Shown piece after piece: positions 1 to 6,804 of a DNA stretch of 9,714 nucleotides. The stretch lies in NCBI GenBank assembly GCA_016840185.1, contig JAEOSV010000329.1:1-9714 (forward strand), given 5' to 3'. The notes under the pieces are model-generated. The model saw only the letters and a list, made by a program, of their open reading frames with translations. It did not search any database and had not been told where the DNA came from. The position numbers were made by a program, and so were the translations under genes. Position 1 is the first letter of the stretch, and every line of letters begins with the position of its first letter. This stretch comes from Candidatus Hermodarchaeota archaeon. GTDB lineage: Archaea; Asgardarchaeota; Hermodarchaeia; Hermodarchaeales; Hermodarchaeaceae.

Positions 1-1878
1 AATGCTGAAGTCACAAAAGTCGAAGGTTTCGTTGGAAACTTCAAAGTTCAAGTCACTCAACGACCCCGGTTTGTCGAGATCGACAAATGTAATAGTTGTG
101 GGGACTGCCTGAAAGTGTGCCCTGTCCTTGTCCCCAATAACTTTGATGCAAATCTTGGTTGGCGACACGCGATTTACATCCCATATCCCCAAGCTGTCCC
201 AGCCGCCTACATGATTGATCCTGATCATTGCTTAGGACTTACCCCGAAAGAATGCATGATGTGTTTTGAAGCTTGTAACAAAGCGGGACAGGAAGCTATC
301 ATCCCCGAGGATACTGAAAAAATCCACGAGGTTGATATTGGTACAATCATTGTTGCCACAGGCTATGAGCCGTATGATCCGACACCTATTACTGAATATG
401 GCTACGGAGTGTATCCCAATGTTATTACAGCCATGGAATTAGAACGCCTCATCAATGCAGCAGGACCTACCGAAGGCAAAGTCATTCGACCCTCAGACCA
501 AACTAAACCACATAGTTTTGCCTTTATCCAGTGCGTTGGTAGTCGAGATGAAAGGAGCAATATCTACTGCTCAGGATTCTGTTGCATGTACACCATCAAA
601 AACGCATTACTCCTACACGAGAAGTATCCCGACGCTGAAATCACCATCTATTACATGGATATTCGTACCAATTTCAAAGATTATGAAGAATTCTACCAAC
701 GTGCCCGTCGAGCCGGTATCCGCTTCCAACAAGGACGCCCAGCCAATATCACTGAAGACCCCCAAACCCGCAATCTTTCCGTCCCAGCCGAAGACATGGC
801 AACCGGTAAATTCACTAAACGTGAATATGAGATGGTCATCCTCAGCACCGCTGCGGTACCCAGCAAAGGCACGCAAGATCTCGCCCGTGTTCTCAATGTC
901 CCCGTTGGACCATCAGGCTTCTACATGGAAGCCCATCCTAAACTCAAACCGGTTGATGCTGCAACTGAAGGTGTCTTCTTCTGCGGATCTGCTCAGGGAC
1001 CGAAAGATATCCCTGCCAGTGTTGCTCAAGGCAGTGCCGCGGCTTCAAGGGCCCTTCGAATTATCACCCAAGATGAATGGGAAATCGAACCCATAGTTGC
1101 GGTTGTAAACCCTGATCTCTGTCGTAGTGCTACTGGAAAATGCGGTATCTGCGTCTCACGGTGTGCCTATGGTGCCATTTCCGCAGAACCAGGTAAAGCG
1201 GCTGTTGTCACTCCAGCAAAATGCCATGGTTGTGGAACGTGCGTCGCCGAGTGCCCTGCAAATGCCATTGAACAATATCATTTCACCGATGCACAGCTAA
1301 TGAATCAGATTCGTGCGCTTCTCAAGGATAATCCGGAAGACAAGATCTTTGCAATGTTATGTAACTGGTGTAGCTATGCAGGTGCAGACTTAGCAGGTAT
1401 CAGTCGATACAATTATCCAACCAATGTTCGCGGGATTCGCGTGATGTGTTCTGGACGAATGTCTGACAAATTCATCTTGGAGGCGTTCCGTTTGGGTGCC
1501 GGAATGGTGCTCATGTCAGGTTGCCGGTTAACAGAAACCGGCAGTGACTGTCACTACATCAGTGGTAACGTTTGGGCTGAGAAACGCGCAATACGGATGT
1601 CCAAATACTTGGAACGCATCGGTATGGACCCACGACGCTTTCGGTTAGAATGGGTTTCAGCAGCTGAAGGTGACAAGTGGGCTGCCGTGACCACAGAAAT
1701 GGCAGAGCAGCTCAAAGAAATGGGTCGCGATTTTATCCTTGAGGAAAATACTCGTTTACGTCCTGTGATTAAAGAACGGCTTGCAAAGTTGAAGAAGAAA
1801 GAAAAACCAAAACCAAAACCAAAACCAAAGGCTAAGAAGAAACCAAAGGCGAAAACAGCAAAGGTGAAGTCTAAATGA
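1..1878 (+). CDS. hdrA: HdrA-MvhD fusion, heterodisulfide reductase flavin subunit (5' partial)
   Basis: Flavin and Fe-S core subunit of a soluble heterodisulfide reductase; in the family its FAD splits electrons between a disulfide (through HdrBC) and ferredoxin. The frame is open from base 1, so the start lies outside; 625 residues are visible. By comparison with remembered family sequences roughly the first 230-240 residues, including the Rossmann glycine motif, are missing. Seen in order: a ferredoxin motif C30-x2-C33-x2-C36-x3-C40P; a second cluster motif near bases 229-273; the HdrA signature FIQCVGSRDE then YCSGFCCMYTIK (about 514-600); the FAD-binding stretch GVFFCGSAQGPKDIP (about 970-1014); two more [4Fe-4S] motifs (about 1117-1275); then an MvhD domain (about 1320-1740) with LCNWCSY, VMCSGR and DCHYISGN. 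The fusion implies that electrons enter directly from a hydrogenase- or dehydrogenase-type partner. The protein ends in a Lys/Pro-rich tail. Its stop overlaps hdrC. The physiological disulfide substrate cannot be read from the sequence. Confidence 0.95.
   Translation, partial: NAEVTKVEGFVGNFKVQVTQRPRFVEIDKCNSCGDCLKVCPVLVPNNFDANLGWRHAIYIPYPQAVPAAYMIDPDHCLGLTPKECMMCFEACNKAGQEAIIPEDTEKIHEVDIGTIIVATGYEPYDPTPITEYGYGVYPNVITAMELERLINAAGPTEGKVIRPSDQTKPHSFAFIQCVGSRDERSNIYCSGFCCMYTIKNALLLHEKYPDAEITIYYMDIRTNFKDYEEFYQRARRAGIRFQQGRPANITEDPQTRNLSVPAEDMATGKFTKREYEMVILSTAAVPSKGTQDLARVLNVPVGPSGFYMEAHPKLKPVDAATEGVFFCGSAQGPKDIPASVAQGSAAASRALRIITQDEWEIEPIVAVVNPDLCRSATGKCGICVSRCAYGAISAEPGKAAVVTPAKCHGCGTCVAECPANAIEQYHFTDAQLMNQIRALLKDNPEDKIFAMLCNWCSYAGADLAGISRYNYPTNVRGIRVMCSGRMSDKFILEAFRLGAGMVLMSGCRLTETGSDCHYISGNVWAEKRAIRMSKYLERIGMDPRRFRLEWVSAAEGDKWAAVTTEMAEQLKEMGRDFILEENTRLRPVIKERLAKLKKKEKPKPKPKPKAKKKPKAKTAKVKSK
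1803..1826 (+). repeat. AAAACC x4 microsatellite coding a Lys-Pro tail
   Basis: Four perfect tandem copies of the hexamer AAAACC lie in frame near the 3' end of hdrA-mvhD and encode alternating Lys-Pro. They are followed by further Lys/Ala/Pro codons up to the stop, giving a tail of about 28 very basic residues after the folded MvhD domain. Hexamer slippage would change tail length without a frameshift. Confidence 0.9.
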
Positions 1879-2432
1879 ATGTGGACAATCATCTTGAAGA
1901 AATTTCATCAAAACTCGCTAAACGGGTTGACACGAAAAGCTGTTTTGCGTGTGGGACATGTGTTGCGGCCTGCCCTGTATCTCGGTTGACGGGATCTGAA
2001 ACATATCATCCACGACGTGTTGTCAAGGCTACCCTTGAAGGGGAAGCCGGTGCCTTGCTTGAAGAGCCGACTTTATGGTTATGTACAAGTTGTCATGCGT
2101 GTATGGAACATTGTCCGCAAAAAGTACCAGTCTCGGAATTAATTAAAGATTTACAGAACCTTGCTAGCTCTATGGGTCTAACACCGGATGATATTGTGTC
2201 AGAAGTGGAAAACATCCTGGCAACAGGGTGGGCACTGGCTCCGAGTGACCAAGCGAACAAAAAGCGTTCTGAGTTGGGACTTCCTCCCATCCCATTGAAT
2301 AAACGAGGTAGCAAGGATTTACAAAAGATTGCAAAAGCCACCGATCTTCTTGAACGTCTTGAGAAGGTGAAACAACGCAAACTGGAAGAAGCCCAGGCTT
2401 CTGAGGTAGCTGAAGAGGGAGGCGAAACCTGA
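1875..2432 (+). CDS. hdrC: HdrC, Fe-S subunit of heterodisulfide reductase
   Basis: Small ferredoxin-like subunit that passes electrons from HdrA to the catalytic HdrB. The 185-residue product has two classical [4Fe-4S] motifs: C23-x2-C26-x2-C29-x3-C33P and C70-x2-C73-x2-C76-x3-C80P. The second is preceded by LWLCTSCHAC, as usual in HdrC. After about residue 120 the chain turns into a charged helical tail rich in Lys and Glu (about 145-185). The ATG at 1875 overlaps the hdrA stop (ATGA). GGTGA at 1863-1867, seven bases upstream, matches an archaeal anti-SD sequence, which supports both this start and coupled translation. The gene lies between hdrA and hdrB, so it should form the HdrABC complex in the cytoplasm. 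Confidence 0.95.
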   Translation: MNVDNHLEEISSKLAKRVDTKSCFACGTCVAACPVSRLTGSETYHPRRVVKATLEGEAGALLEEPTLWLCTSCHACMEHCPQKVPVSELIKDLQNLASSMGLTPDDIVSEVENILATGWALAPSDQANKKRSELGLPPIPLNKRGSKDLQKIAKATDLLERLEKVKQRKLEEAQASEVAEEGGET

Positions 2433-3316
2433 TGAATGATTCAACTTGGGCTCTCTATATGGGTTGTGTGATTCCGAATCGGCTTCCATATATGGAGCTG
2501 GCAATGCGGGAAACTTTACAGCATTTTGAAATTGAATCACATGATATCGAAGGATTTAGTTGTTGTCCCAATCCCCTTACACTTCCGCATATTGACCACC
2601 ATGCGTCCTTAGCGATTTCTGCGAGAAATCTAGCCATTGCCGAAGAGCAGGGGATGGATATACTTACTCCCTGTAATGGATGTTTTGAAATGTTGAAGGG
2701 CACCGCGGTTTGCCTTCAAGATGACAAGGAACTTCGGAAGGAAATTAACACGGTTCTTGCGAAAACCGGGTATGAGTACAAAGGAACCGTCAAAGTGAAA
2801 CACTTCATCCAGCTCCTATTCGAGGATATTGGTTTGGGAACCATTGCTGAATCAGTTGTTCATCCCCTCACCAATCTAACAGCAGCTGTTCATGTTGGGT
2901 GTCATATTTTGCGACCGAGTAACCTGCTAAACGTCGATGACGCTCAACGACCGACCATTCTCCATCAATTGGTTCGTGCCCTTGGTGCAAAGACTGTCCA
3001 ATTTCCAGACGAAATGGATTGCTGCGGTTATGGAACTCGTCCCGCTGATCGTGATCTTGCATTAAAAATGACGGGCATCAAGCTTGAAAACATGAAACGA
3101 GCTGGTGCTGAAGCCCTTGTCCTTATCTGTCCCGCCTGCACTCTCCAATTCGATTTAATGCAACGGCTCGCATTACGCAATTCTGAGGATAAAACCCCTT
3201 TACCAGTTTTTTACTACCCTGAACTCCTTAACATAGCAGTTGGAATTCCCAGTGAAAAACTCGGGTTCAGTCAACATCGAGTCAAAGTTGATCCAATTCT
3301 CGCTAAGCTGGAATGA
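2432..3316 (+). CDS. hdrB: HdrB, catalytic CCG-domain subunit of heterodisulfide reductase
   Basis: Catalytic subunit: its two CCG domains each hold a noncubane [4Fe-4S] cluster that, in characterised HdrB, cleaves a disulfide such as CoM-S-S-CoB. Both motifs are complete in the 294-residue product: C12-x31-C44C45-x35-C81-x2-C84, and C157-x39-C197C198-x34-C233-x2-C236. All ten cysteines are present, so an active enzyme is expected. The N terminus (LYMGCVIPNRLPYME) is typical of HdrB. The ATG at 2432 overlaps the hdrC stop by one base (TGATG), with GGAGG at 2418-2422 nine bases upstream. It is the last gene of the operon and runs into the convergent phosphate transporter gene 18 bases on. Non-methanogens also carry HdrABC, and the substrate is then often unknown; nothing here shows methanogenesis. 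Confidence 0.95.
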   Translation: MNDSTWALYMGCVIPNRLPYMELAMRETLQHFEIESHDIEGFSCCPNPLTLPHIDHHASLAISARNLAIAEEQGMDILTPCNGCFEMLKGTAVCLQDDKELRKEINTVLAKTGYEYKGTVKVKHFIQLLFEDIGLGTIAESVVHPLTNLTAAVHVGCHILRPSNLLNVDDAQRPTILHQLVRALGAKTVQFPDEMDCCGYGTRPADRDLALKMTGIKLENMKRAGAEALVLICPACTLQFDLMQRLALRNSEDKTPLPVFYYPELLNIAVGIPSEKLGFSQHRVKVDPILAKLE

Positions 3317-3334
3317 CTTCAGACCTGACGTTGT

Positions 3335-4378
3335 TTAGGGAACGGGAAACAGCACAGGAAAGAAGGGCACGAGCCACGCATATAAAAAGAATAATCCCAG
3401 GGCTAAGAGGGCTGAGACGGGTACAGTCAAAACAGAAGCTATCGCAATTTTCTTCACAGCACTTCCTCCGATGGGAGTACGATTTGCAAGTCCAACACCA
3501 ATTACGGCTGTTACCAGAACATGAGTCCCTGAAAGGGGAAGACCCATCAGGGTACCAATTAACATCACAAGAGCCACACCCGTTTCAGCTGCAAAACTTG
3601 AACTCGGTCGAAGTTCCGTGACTTCTCTTCCTACCGTTTCAACCACACGACGCCCAATTAGAAACAACCCTATGGCCATTCCGGCTCCACCAAGTAATAA
3701 AAACCATCGAATCATGGGAATGCCAAAAACAACTTCTGTTGGATCGGGAAATGCCATTACAAGAATCCCCACCGCTTTTGATACGTCATTCCCACCTCGA
3801 CTCAGAGCCGTAATGACCACTACGACCAATAAACCAATTGAAAAAAACCGTTCAAAGCGCTGGACCTGTTCTAAACCAGTTGCACGTGGTAAGATGGCCT
3901 TGCGAATGAGGAATTGAATACCATATGCTATGGTTAATCCAAACAATGGACTCAAAAACCAACCCAGTACGATTATCCCGATTTCTTGCCAGTTGATGAC
4001 TGGAGTAACTAGTACTATCTGTAACCAGAGACCAATTCCCAAAATGCATCCAACTATGCTGTGCGTTGTTGAGATGGGATACCCTCGTAATGAAATCAGC
4101 AGCAGCCAAACGGTCATCGAAATTGCAATAACGATAACAATATCGAGTGGTAGGTCAATCAACAACATGTCCTGCCCGATGGTCTTTGAAACTCCTACGC
4201 CAAGGAGTTGGGCACCAATAACGACCAGAAACCCCCCAAGAAGGACTGCGGCATTTAGTGTCATGACTTTTGCGCCAACGACGCTTGCCACGGTTTCGTC
4301 ATTTGCTCCAATTGCTACGGCAACAATGAAAACTAAGACGATCAGGAAAAGGACGGCAACTAAAAGATCTGTGGACAT
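3335..4378 (-). CDS. PiT/Pho4-family inorganic phosphate transporter
   Basis: Polytopic membrane permease that takes up inorganic phosphate by cation symport (Pho4/PiT family). The 347-residue protein shows the internal duplication of the family with all four signatures: GAND at 24-27 and PISTTH at 101-106 in the first half, GGND at 195-198 and PLSGTH at 281-286 in the second. A hydrophilic cytoplasmic segment (about 159-178, with QVQRFERF) separates the halves. Most of the rest is hydrophobic and would make around ten membrane segments. The length is that of the compact archaeal/bacterial form. The ATG at 4378-4376 has only a weak GGAG about 11 bases upstream. The gene is convergent with hdrB and divergent from the QueG-like gene, so it is probably transcribed alone. 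No PhoU-like partner is visible. A sulfate-permease role is possible within the superfamily but less likely. Confidence 0.93.
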   Translation of the reverse strand: MSTDLLVAVLFLIVLVFIVAVAIGANDETVASVVGAKVMTLNAAVLLGGFLVVIGAQLLGVGVSKTIGQDMLLIDLPLDIVIVIAISMTVWLLLISLRGYPISTTHSIVGCILGIGLWLQIVLVTPVINWQEIGIIVLGWFLSPLFGLTIAYGIQFLIRKAILPRATGLEQVQRFERFFSIGLLVVVVITALSRGGNDVSKAVGILVMAFPDPTEVVFGIPMIRWFLLLGGAGMAIGLFLIGRRVVETVGREVTELRPSSSFAAETGVALVMLIGTLMGLPLSGTHVLVTAVIGVGLANRTPIGGSAVKKIAIASVLTVPVSALLALGLFFLYAWLVPFFPVLFPVP

Positions 4379-4433
4379 GTTTGGACGGACTCCGGATAGT
4401 CTTAGTGGGTGAATTCGGCTTATTGGATTTGGA

Positions 4434-4440
4434 ACTATAT
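4434..4440 (-). promoter_or_regulatory. Possible TATA box for the phosphate transporter
   Basis: On the minus strand these bases read AATATAG inside GAGAATATAGTTCC, about 60 bases before the transporter ATG. A start 25-27 bases downstream would fall near 4412 and give a leader of about 34 bases. This rests only on composition and spacing. Confidence 0.35.
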
Positions 4441-4441
4441 T

Positions 4442-4462
4442 CTCTATAGACTCTATAGTCTA
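4442..4462. repeat. Tandem CTCTATAG(A/T) repeat with inverted-repeat core (possible operator)
   Basis: Two head-to-tail 9-bp units, CTCTATAGA (4442-4450) and CTCTATAGT (4451-4459), overlap a 6-bp inverted repeat TAGACT/AGTCTA (4447-4452 and 4457-4462) with a four-base spacer. It sits between the two divergent genes, directly upstream of the possible transporter TATA box and about 40 bases upstream of the QueG-like TATA box. That position suits a regulator binding site, but no factor can be named. Confidence 0.45.
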
Positions 4463-4500
4463 GGTAAAAACCGACTCCACCCAAAAGAATCTTACGCTTT

Positions 4501-4514
4501 GAAAATATATTTTC
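4501..4514 (+). promoter_or_regulatory. TATA-box-like 14-bp palindrome before the QueG-like gene
   Basis: GAAAATATATTTTC is a perfect 14-bp palindrome and the most A/T-rich stretch of the divergent spacer. It lies about 31-44 bases before the ATG at 4545. A TATA box here would start transcription near 4530-4533, giving a very short leader that just includes GGAGG at 4532-4536. Its symmetry would also suit a dimeric regulator. Confidence 0.5.
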
Positions 4515-4544
4515 TCATACACTTTCGGATGGGAGGAACACTCA

Positions 4545-5267
4545 ATGCAAGCAAGCATTGCTCTAGAAATGCGTGAAATGTTAACCAAATGGGGCGCCGA
4601 TCTCGTTGGGTTTGCCCCAGTTGATCGATTTGACCGCTATCCCCTCGAAACTCGACCCACCTTTTCTTTTCCAGAAGCCCGCTCGGTCATTGTAATTGGC
4701 ATTCAAATGGTTGACCCCCTCATGGATTTATGGCTCCATGCACCTCCAACAACTGGAGTTGGTCGGGCTTCAACAGGTCGATCGTTTGAAGATGAAATTT
4801 TGAAAGCTATTGGGTATCGCTTCGTTCTGAGTATGTATCGCCGTGGCTTCAGTGCACGACTTCTCCCTTATGGCCCCACACCAGATGATGATAAAAAGGG
4901 TTTCATTTACCTTAAAGAGGCGGCGGTGTTAGCGGGCTTGGGCGTCATTGGGAAGAATAACCTATTACTGACACCAGAATTCGGTCCTCGGGTTCGTCTG
5001 CGAGCCATCGCCATTGGAAAAGAACTTCCCCCGAGCCGGGTGTTTACAGAAAATCCTTGGTGTGAAGAATGTGATCGCTGCATAACTGCCTGTCCAGTCA
5101 ATGCCTTAGATGGCGGGAAATACGACCGTGAAAAATGTATGACCAGTCCCTTTCACAAACGAAGTCTTTCTCCAGGAGCCGAACTTTGGTGCACTCGCTG
5201 TTCCTGTGTGTGTCCCGTTGGTAGTCGGGTACCATGTGACGACACACTTAAGATTTCGCCACTTTAA
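4545..5267 (+). CDS. QueG-like 2x[4Fe-4S] protein (short COG1600-type)
   Basis: The 240-residue protein resembles the front two thirds of epoxyqueuosine reductase QueG. An N-terminal domain (1-165) includes ARSVIVIGI (45-53) and the family hallmark AGLGVIGKNNLLLTPEFGP (130-148). A ferredoxin module follows, with C173-x2-C176-x2-C179-x3-C183P and a second set C198, C216, C219 and C223P. The C-terminal HEAT-like region of bacterial QueG is absent. In QueG the N-terminal domain binds cobalamin and reduces epoxyqueuosine in tRNA. Archaea make archaeosine instead, so that reaction is unlikely; the short archaeal relatives have, to my knowledge, no settled function. ATG 4545 follows GGAGG (4532-4536) by eight bases. 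The geranylgeranyl reductase gene begins 64 bases downstream on the same strand, suggesting an electron-transfer link. The family is fairly sure; the substrate and cobalamin binding are not. Confidence 0.82.
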   Translation: MQASIALEMREMLTKWGADLVGFAPVDRFDRYPLETRPTFSFPEARSVIVIGIQMVDPLMDLWLHAPPTTGVGRASTGRSFEDEILKAIGYRFVLSMYRRGFSARLLPYGPTPDDDKKGFIYLKEAAVLAGLGVIGKNNLLLTPEFGPRVRLRAIAIGKELPPSRVFTENPWCEECDRCITACPVNALDGGKYDREKCMTSPFHKRSLSPGAELWCTRCSCVCPVGSRVPCDDTLKISPL

Positions 5268-5319
5268 CGACACAGGTGAGGTTTTAAGTACCCCTTGTGC
5301 TGAAGAAATCCTGCTCCTT

Positions 5320-5324
5320 GGAGG
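5320..5324 (+). promoter_or_regulatory. Shine-Dalgarno GGAGG that fixes the GGR start
   Basis: GGAGG ends seven bases before the GTG at 5332. The next codons give TQHDLIVVGAGPAG, the expected N-terminal FAD-binding strand and loop. The open frame runs back to 5206, but that upstream part overlaps the QueG-like gene and has no family-like sequence. Confidence 0.8.
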
Positions 5325-5331
5325 TTTTCGT

Positions 5332-6696
5332 GTGACCCAGCATGACTTGATTGTCGTTGGTGCCGGGCCAGCTGGTGCCCATCTTGCGACACGTGCAGCT
5401 CAACTTGGACTCGACGTGTTGCTTCTAGAACGCTTGTCCCGTGATCGGGTTGGTGACAAAGTGTGTGGTGAAGGCATCGCGCTCCATCACCTCAAAAATG
5501 CAGGAATTCCCTACCCTCGGGGAAAGGAACTCGGGAACACCATCGACGGCATTGATATCTATCCCCCAAGCATGGCAAATTATATCACTATTAGTCAACG
5601 AGTCGAAGGTGAACCCTGTGATGGCTGGACCATCGACCGAATTCATTTTGGACAACGGCTCCTCGGTTACGCAGAAAAAGCAGGGGCAAAAATCCAAGAT
5701 CATGCCCATGTTCTCGAACCCATTTTTGATAACGGTACTGTCATCGGCGTCAAATACAAAGACACAACTACAAAAGCCATGAAGAAAGCCAAGGCAAAGG
5801 TCACAGTAGACGCGAGCGGTATGTCCGCAAGCCTTCGACGTAAAATGAAAGATCCTCTGATCGAACAGACCATCGCCTTAAAGGATCAAGCAGTCTGCTA
5901 TCGGGAAATCTTAGAACTTAATGAACCCTTTGAACCTGCAGACCGCTGCTGGATCATCATGGATAATCGCTATAGTCCTGGAGGCTACATTTGGATTTTC
6001 CCACGTGGTGGCAACATTGCCAACGTTGGTCTCGGCACCCAAGGAGGTTTAGGCCATAGACCCAAAGAACTCTATAAACAATTCCTCACAACGAATCCCA
6101 TCTTTAAAGATGCCAAAGTCATTCACGGGGGAGGCGGTGCTGCTCCAATTCGACGACCACTCTGGAGTTATGTTGCAAATGGCATCGTTTTCATTGGTGA
6201 CAGTGGATGTCATGTAAATCCCATCCATGGCGGTGGCATCGGATCTGCCATTGAAGCTGGACATGTTGTAGCACCAATTATCAAACAGGCAATCGAAACG
6301 AATGACGTCTCAACTGCAGGGCTCTGGTCGTTCAACGTCGAATATAACCGTAAGCACTATGGACAGAAAATCGCCTCGTTGGATATCATGCGTCATCTCC
6401 TTCAAGAGGTAGGAAATGACGAATTTGATTATGTCATTAATCATCGGATTCTCACAACGGAGGATTTGCTTCGAGCAAATGCAGGTGAAGGTATCGAATT
6501 ATCAGCTCTCGATAAAGCAGGGCGTTTGTTACGGGGTCTAAGAAAACTTGGACTTCTTCGACGAATCCAAAGTGTATCAAAGGCTATGAGTGCGATGTTA
6601 TCGCTTTATCAGAATTTCCCTGAATCAATTGCTCTCTTTGAACCATGGAAACAACAAGTCATACAACTCTACCACGGTTTAGGCTTTTCACCCTAA
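5332..6696 (+). CDS. Geranylgeranyl reductase-family FAD protein
   Basis: Predicted flavoenzyme that saturates the isoprenoid double bonds of archaeal lipids or other geranylgeranyl compounds. From the GTG start the protein has 454 residues, close to the longer Sulfolobus-type enzymes. Motifs: GAGPAG at 10-15 (FAD ADP-binding), KVCGEG at 43-48, the substrate-cavity motif YIWIFPRGGNIANVGLG at 219-235, and the second FAD motif GDSGCHVNPIHGGGIGSAIEAG at about 289-310. The C-terminal 140 residues are charged and helical. The cysteine in KVCGEG matches the conserved cysteine near the flavin in characterised GGRs. The gene follows the QueG-like Fe-S protein by 64 bases. Archaeal GGRs can use reduced ferredoxin, so that neighbour may supply electrons. 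No alternative (electron-transfer flavoprotein dehydrogenase FixC, halogenase) fits the motifs as well. Whether the substrate is a membrane lipid or a quinone/polyprenol is undecided. Confidence 0.88.
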   Translation: MTQHDLIVVGAGPAGAHLATRAAQLGLDVLLLERLSRDRVGDKVCGEGIALHHLKNAGIPYPRGKELGNTIDGIDIYPPSMANYITISQRVEGEPCDGWTIDRIHFGQRLLGYAEKAGAKIQDHAHVLEPIFDNGTVIGVKYKDTTTKAMKKAKAKVTVDASGMSASLRRKMKDPLIEQTIALKDQAVCYREILELNEPFEPADRCWIIMDNRYSPGGYIWIFPRGGNIANVGLGTQGGLGHRPKELYKQFLTTNPIFKDAKVIHGGGGAAPIRRPLWSYVANGIVFIGDSGCHVNPIHGGGIGSAIEAGHVVAPIIKQAIETNDVSTAGLWSFNVEYNRKHYGQKIASLDIMRHLLQEVGNDEFDYVINHRILTTEDLLRANAGEGIELSALDKAGRLLRGLRKLGLLRRIQSVSKAMSAMLSLYQNFPESIALFEPWKQQVIQLYHGLGFSP

Positions 6697-6729
6697 TTAT
6701 ACGAATTGTGAAAGCAAGATTCGCTACGC

Positions 6730-6738
6730 TTTTTATTA
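6730..6738 (+). promoter_or_regulatory. Possible TATA box or T-rich terminator between GGR and WD40 genes
   Basis: TTTTTATTA, preceded by TACGC, lies 67-75 bases before the WD40 ATG. As a TATA box it would start RNA near 6760, leaving a leader of about 45 bases. As a pyrimidine tract it could equally end the GGR transcript. The sequence does not decide between them. Confidence 0.35.
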
Positions 6739-6804
6739 CCCTTAGCATAAGAGTAGATTAGATTCATCCTTCAGGGACAGAAGAAAATTAGTTGAGGGTA
6801 AATC

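Noticed and set aside
1554..1892. Minus-strand frame with a Phe/Gly-rich N terminus
   Set aside because: It is the antisense of the Lys-Pro codons of hdrA-mvhD; the Phe/Gly pattern is only the complement of AAAACC.
3618..4412. Long plus-strand open frames opposite the phosphate transporter
   Set aside because: They are antisense shadows of a clear PiT gene and are low-complexity Thr/Pro/Arg-rich translations without motifs.
4447..4462. Similarity between the divergent-spacer repeat and a TTAGACTCTGTTAG segment on the minus strand near 9385-9400
   Set aside because: About 13 of 18 positions agree only after gapping, too weak to call a shared operator.
5206..5331. Upstream extension of the GGR open frame giving a 496-residue protein
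   Set aside because: It overlaps the QueG-like gene, has no family-like sequence, and a strong GGAGG sits at the right distance before the GTG at 5332.
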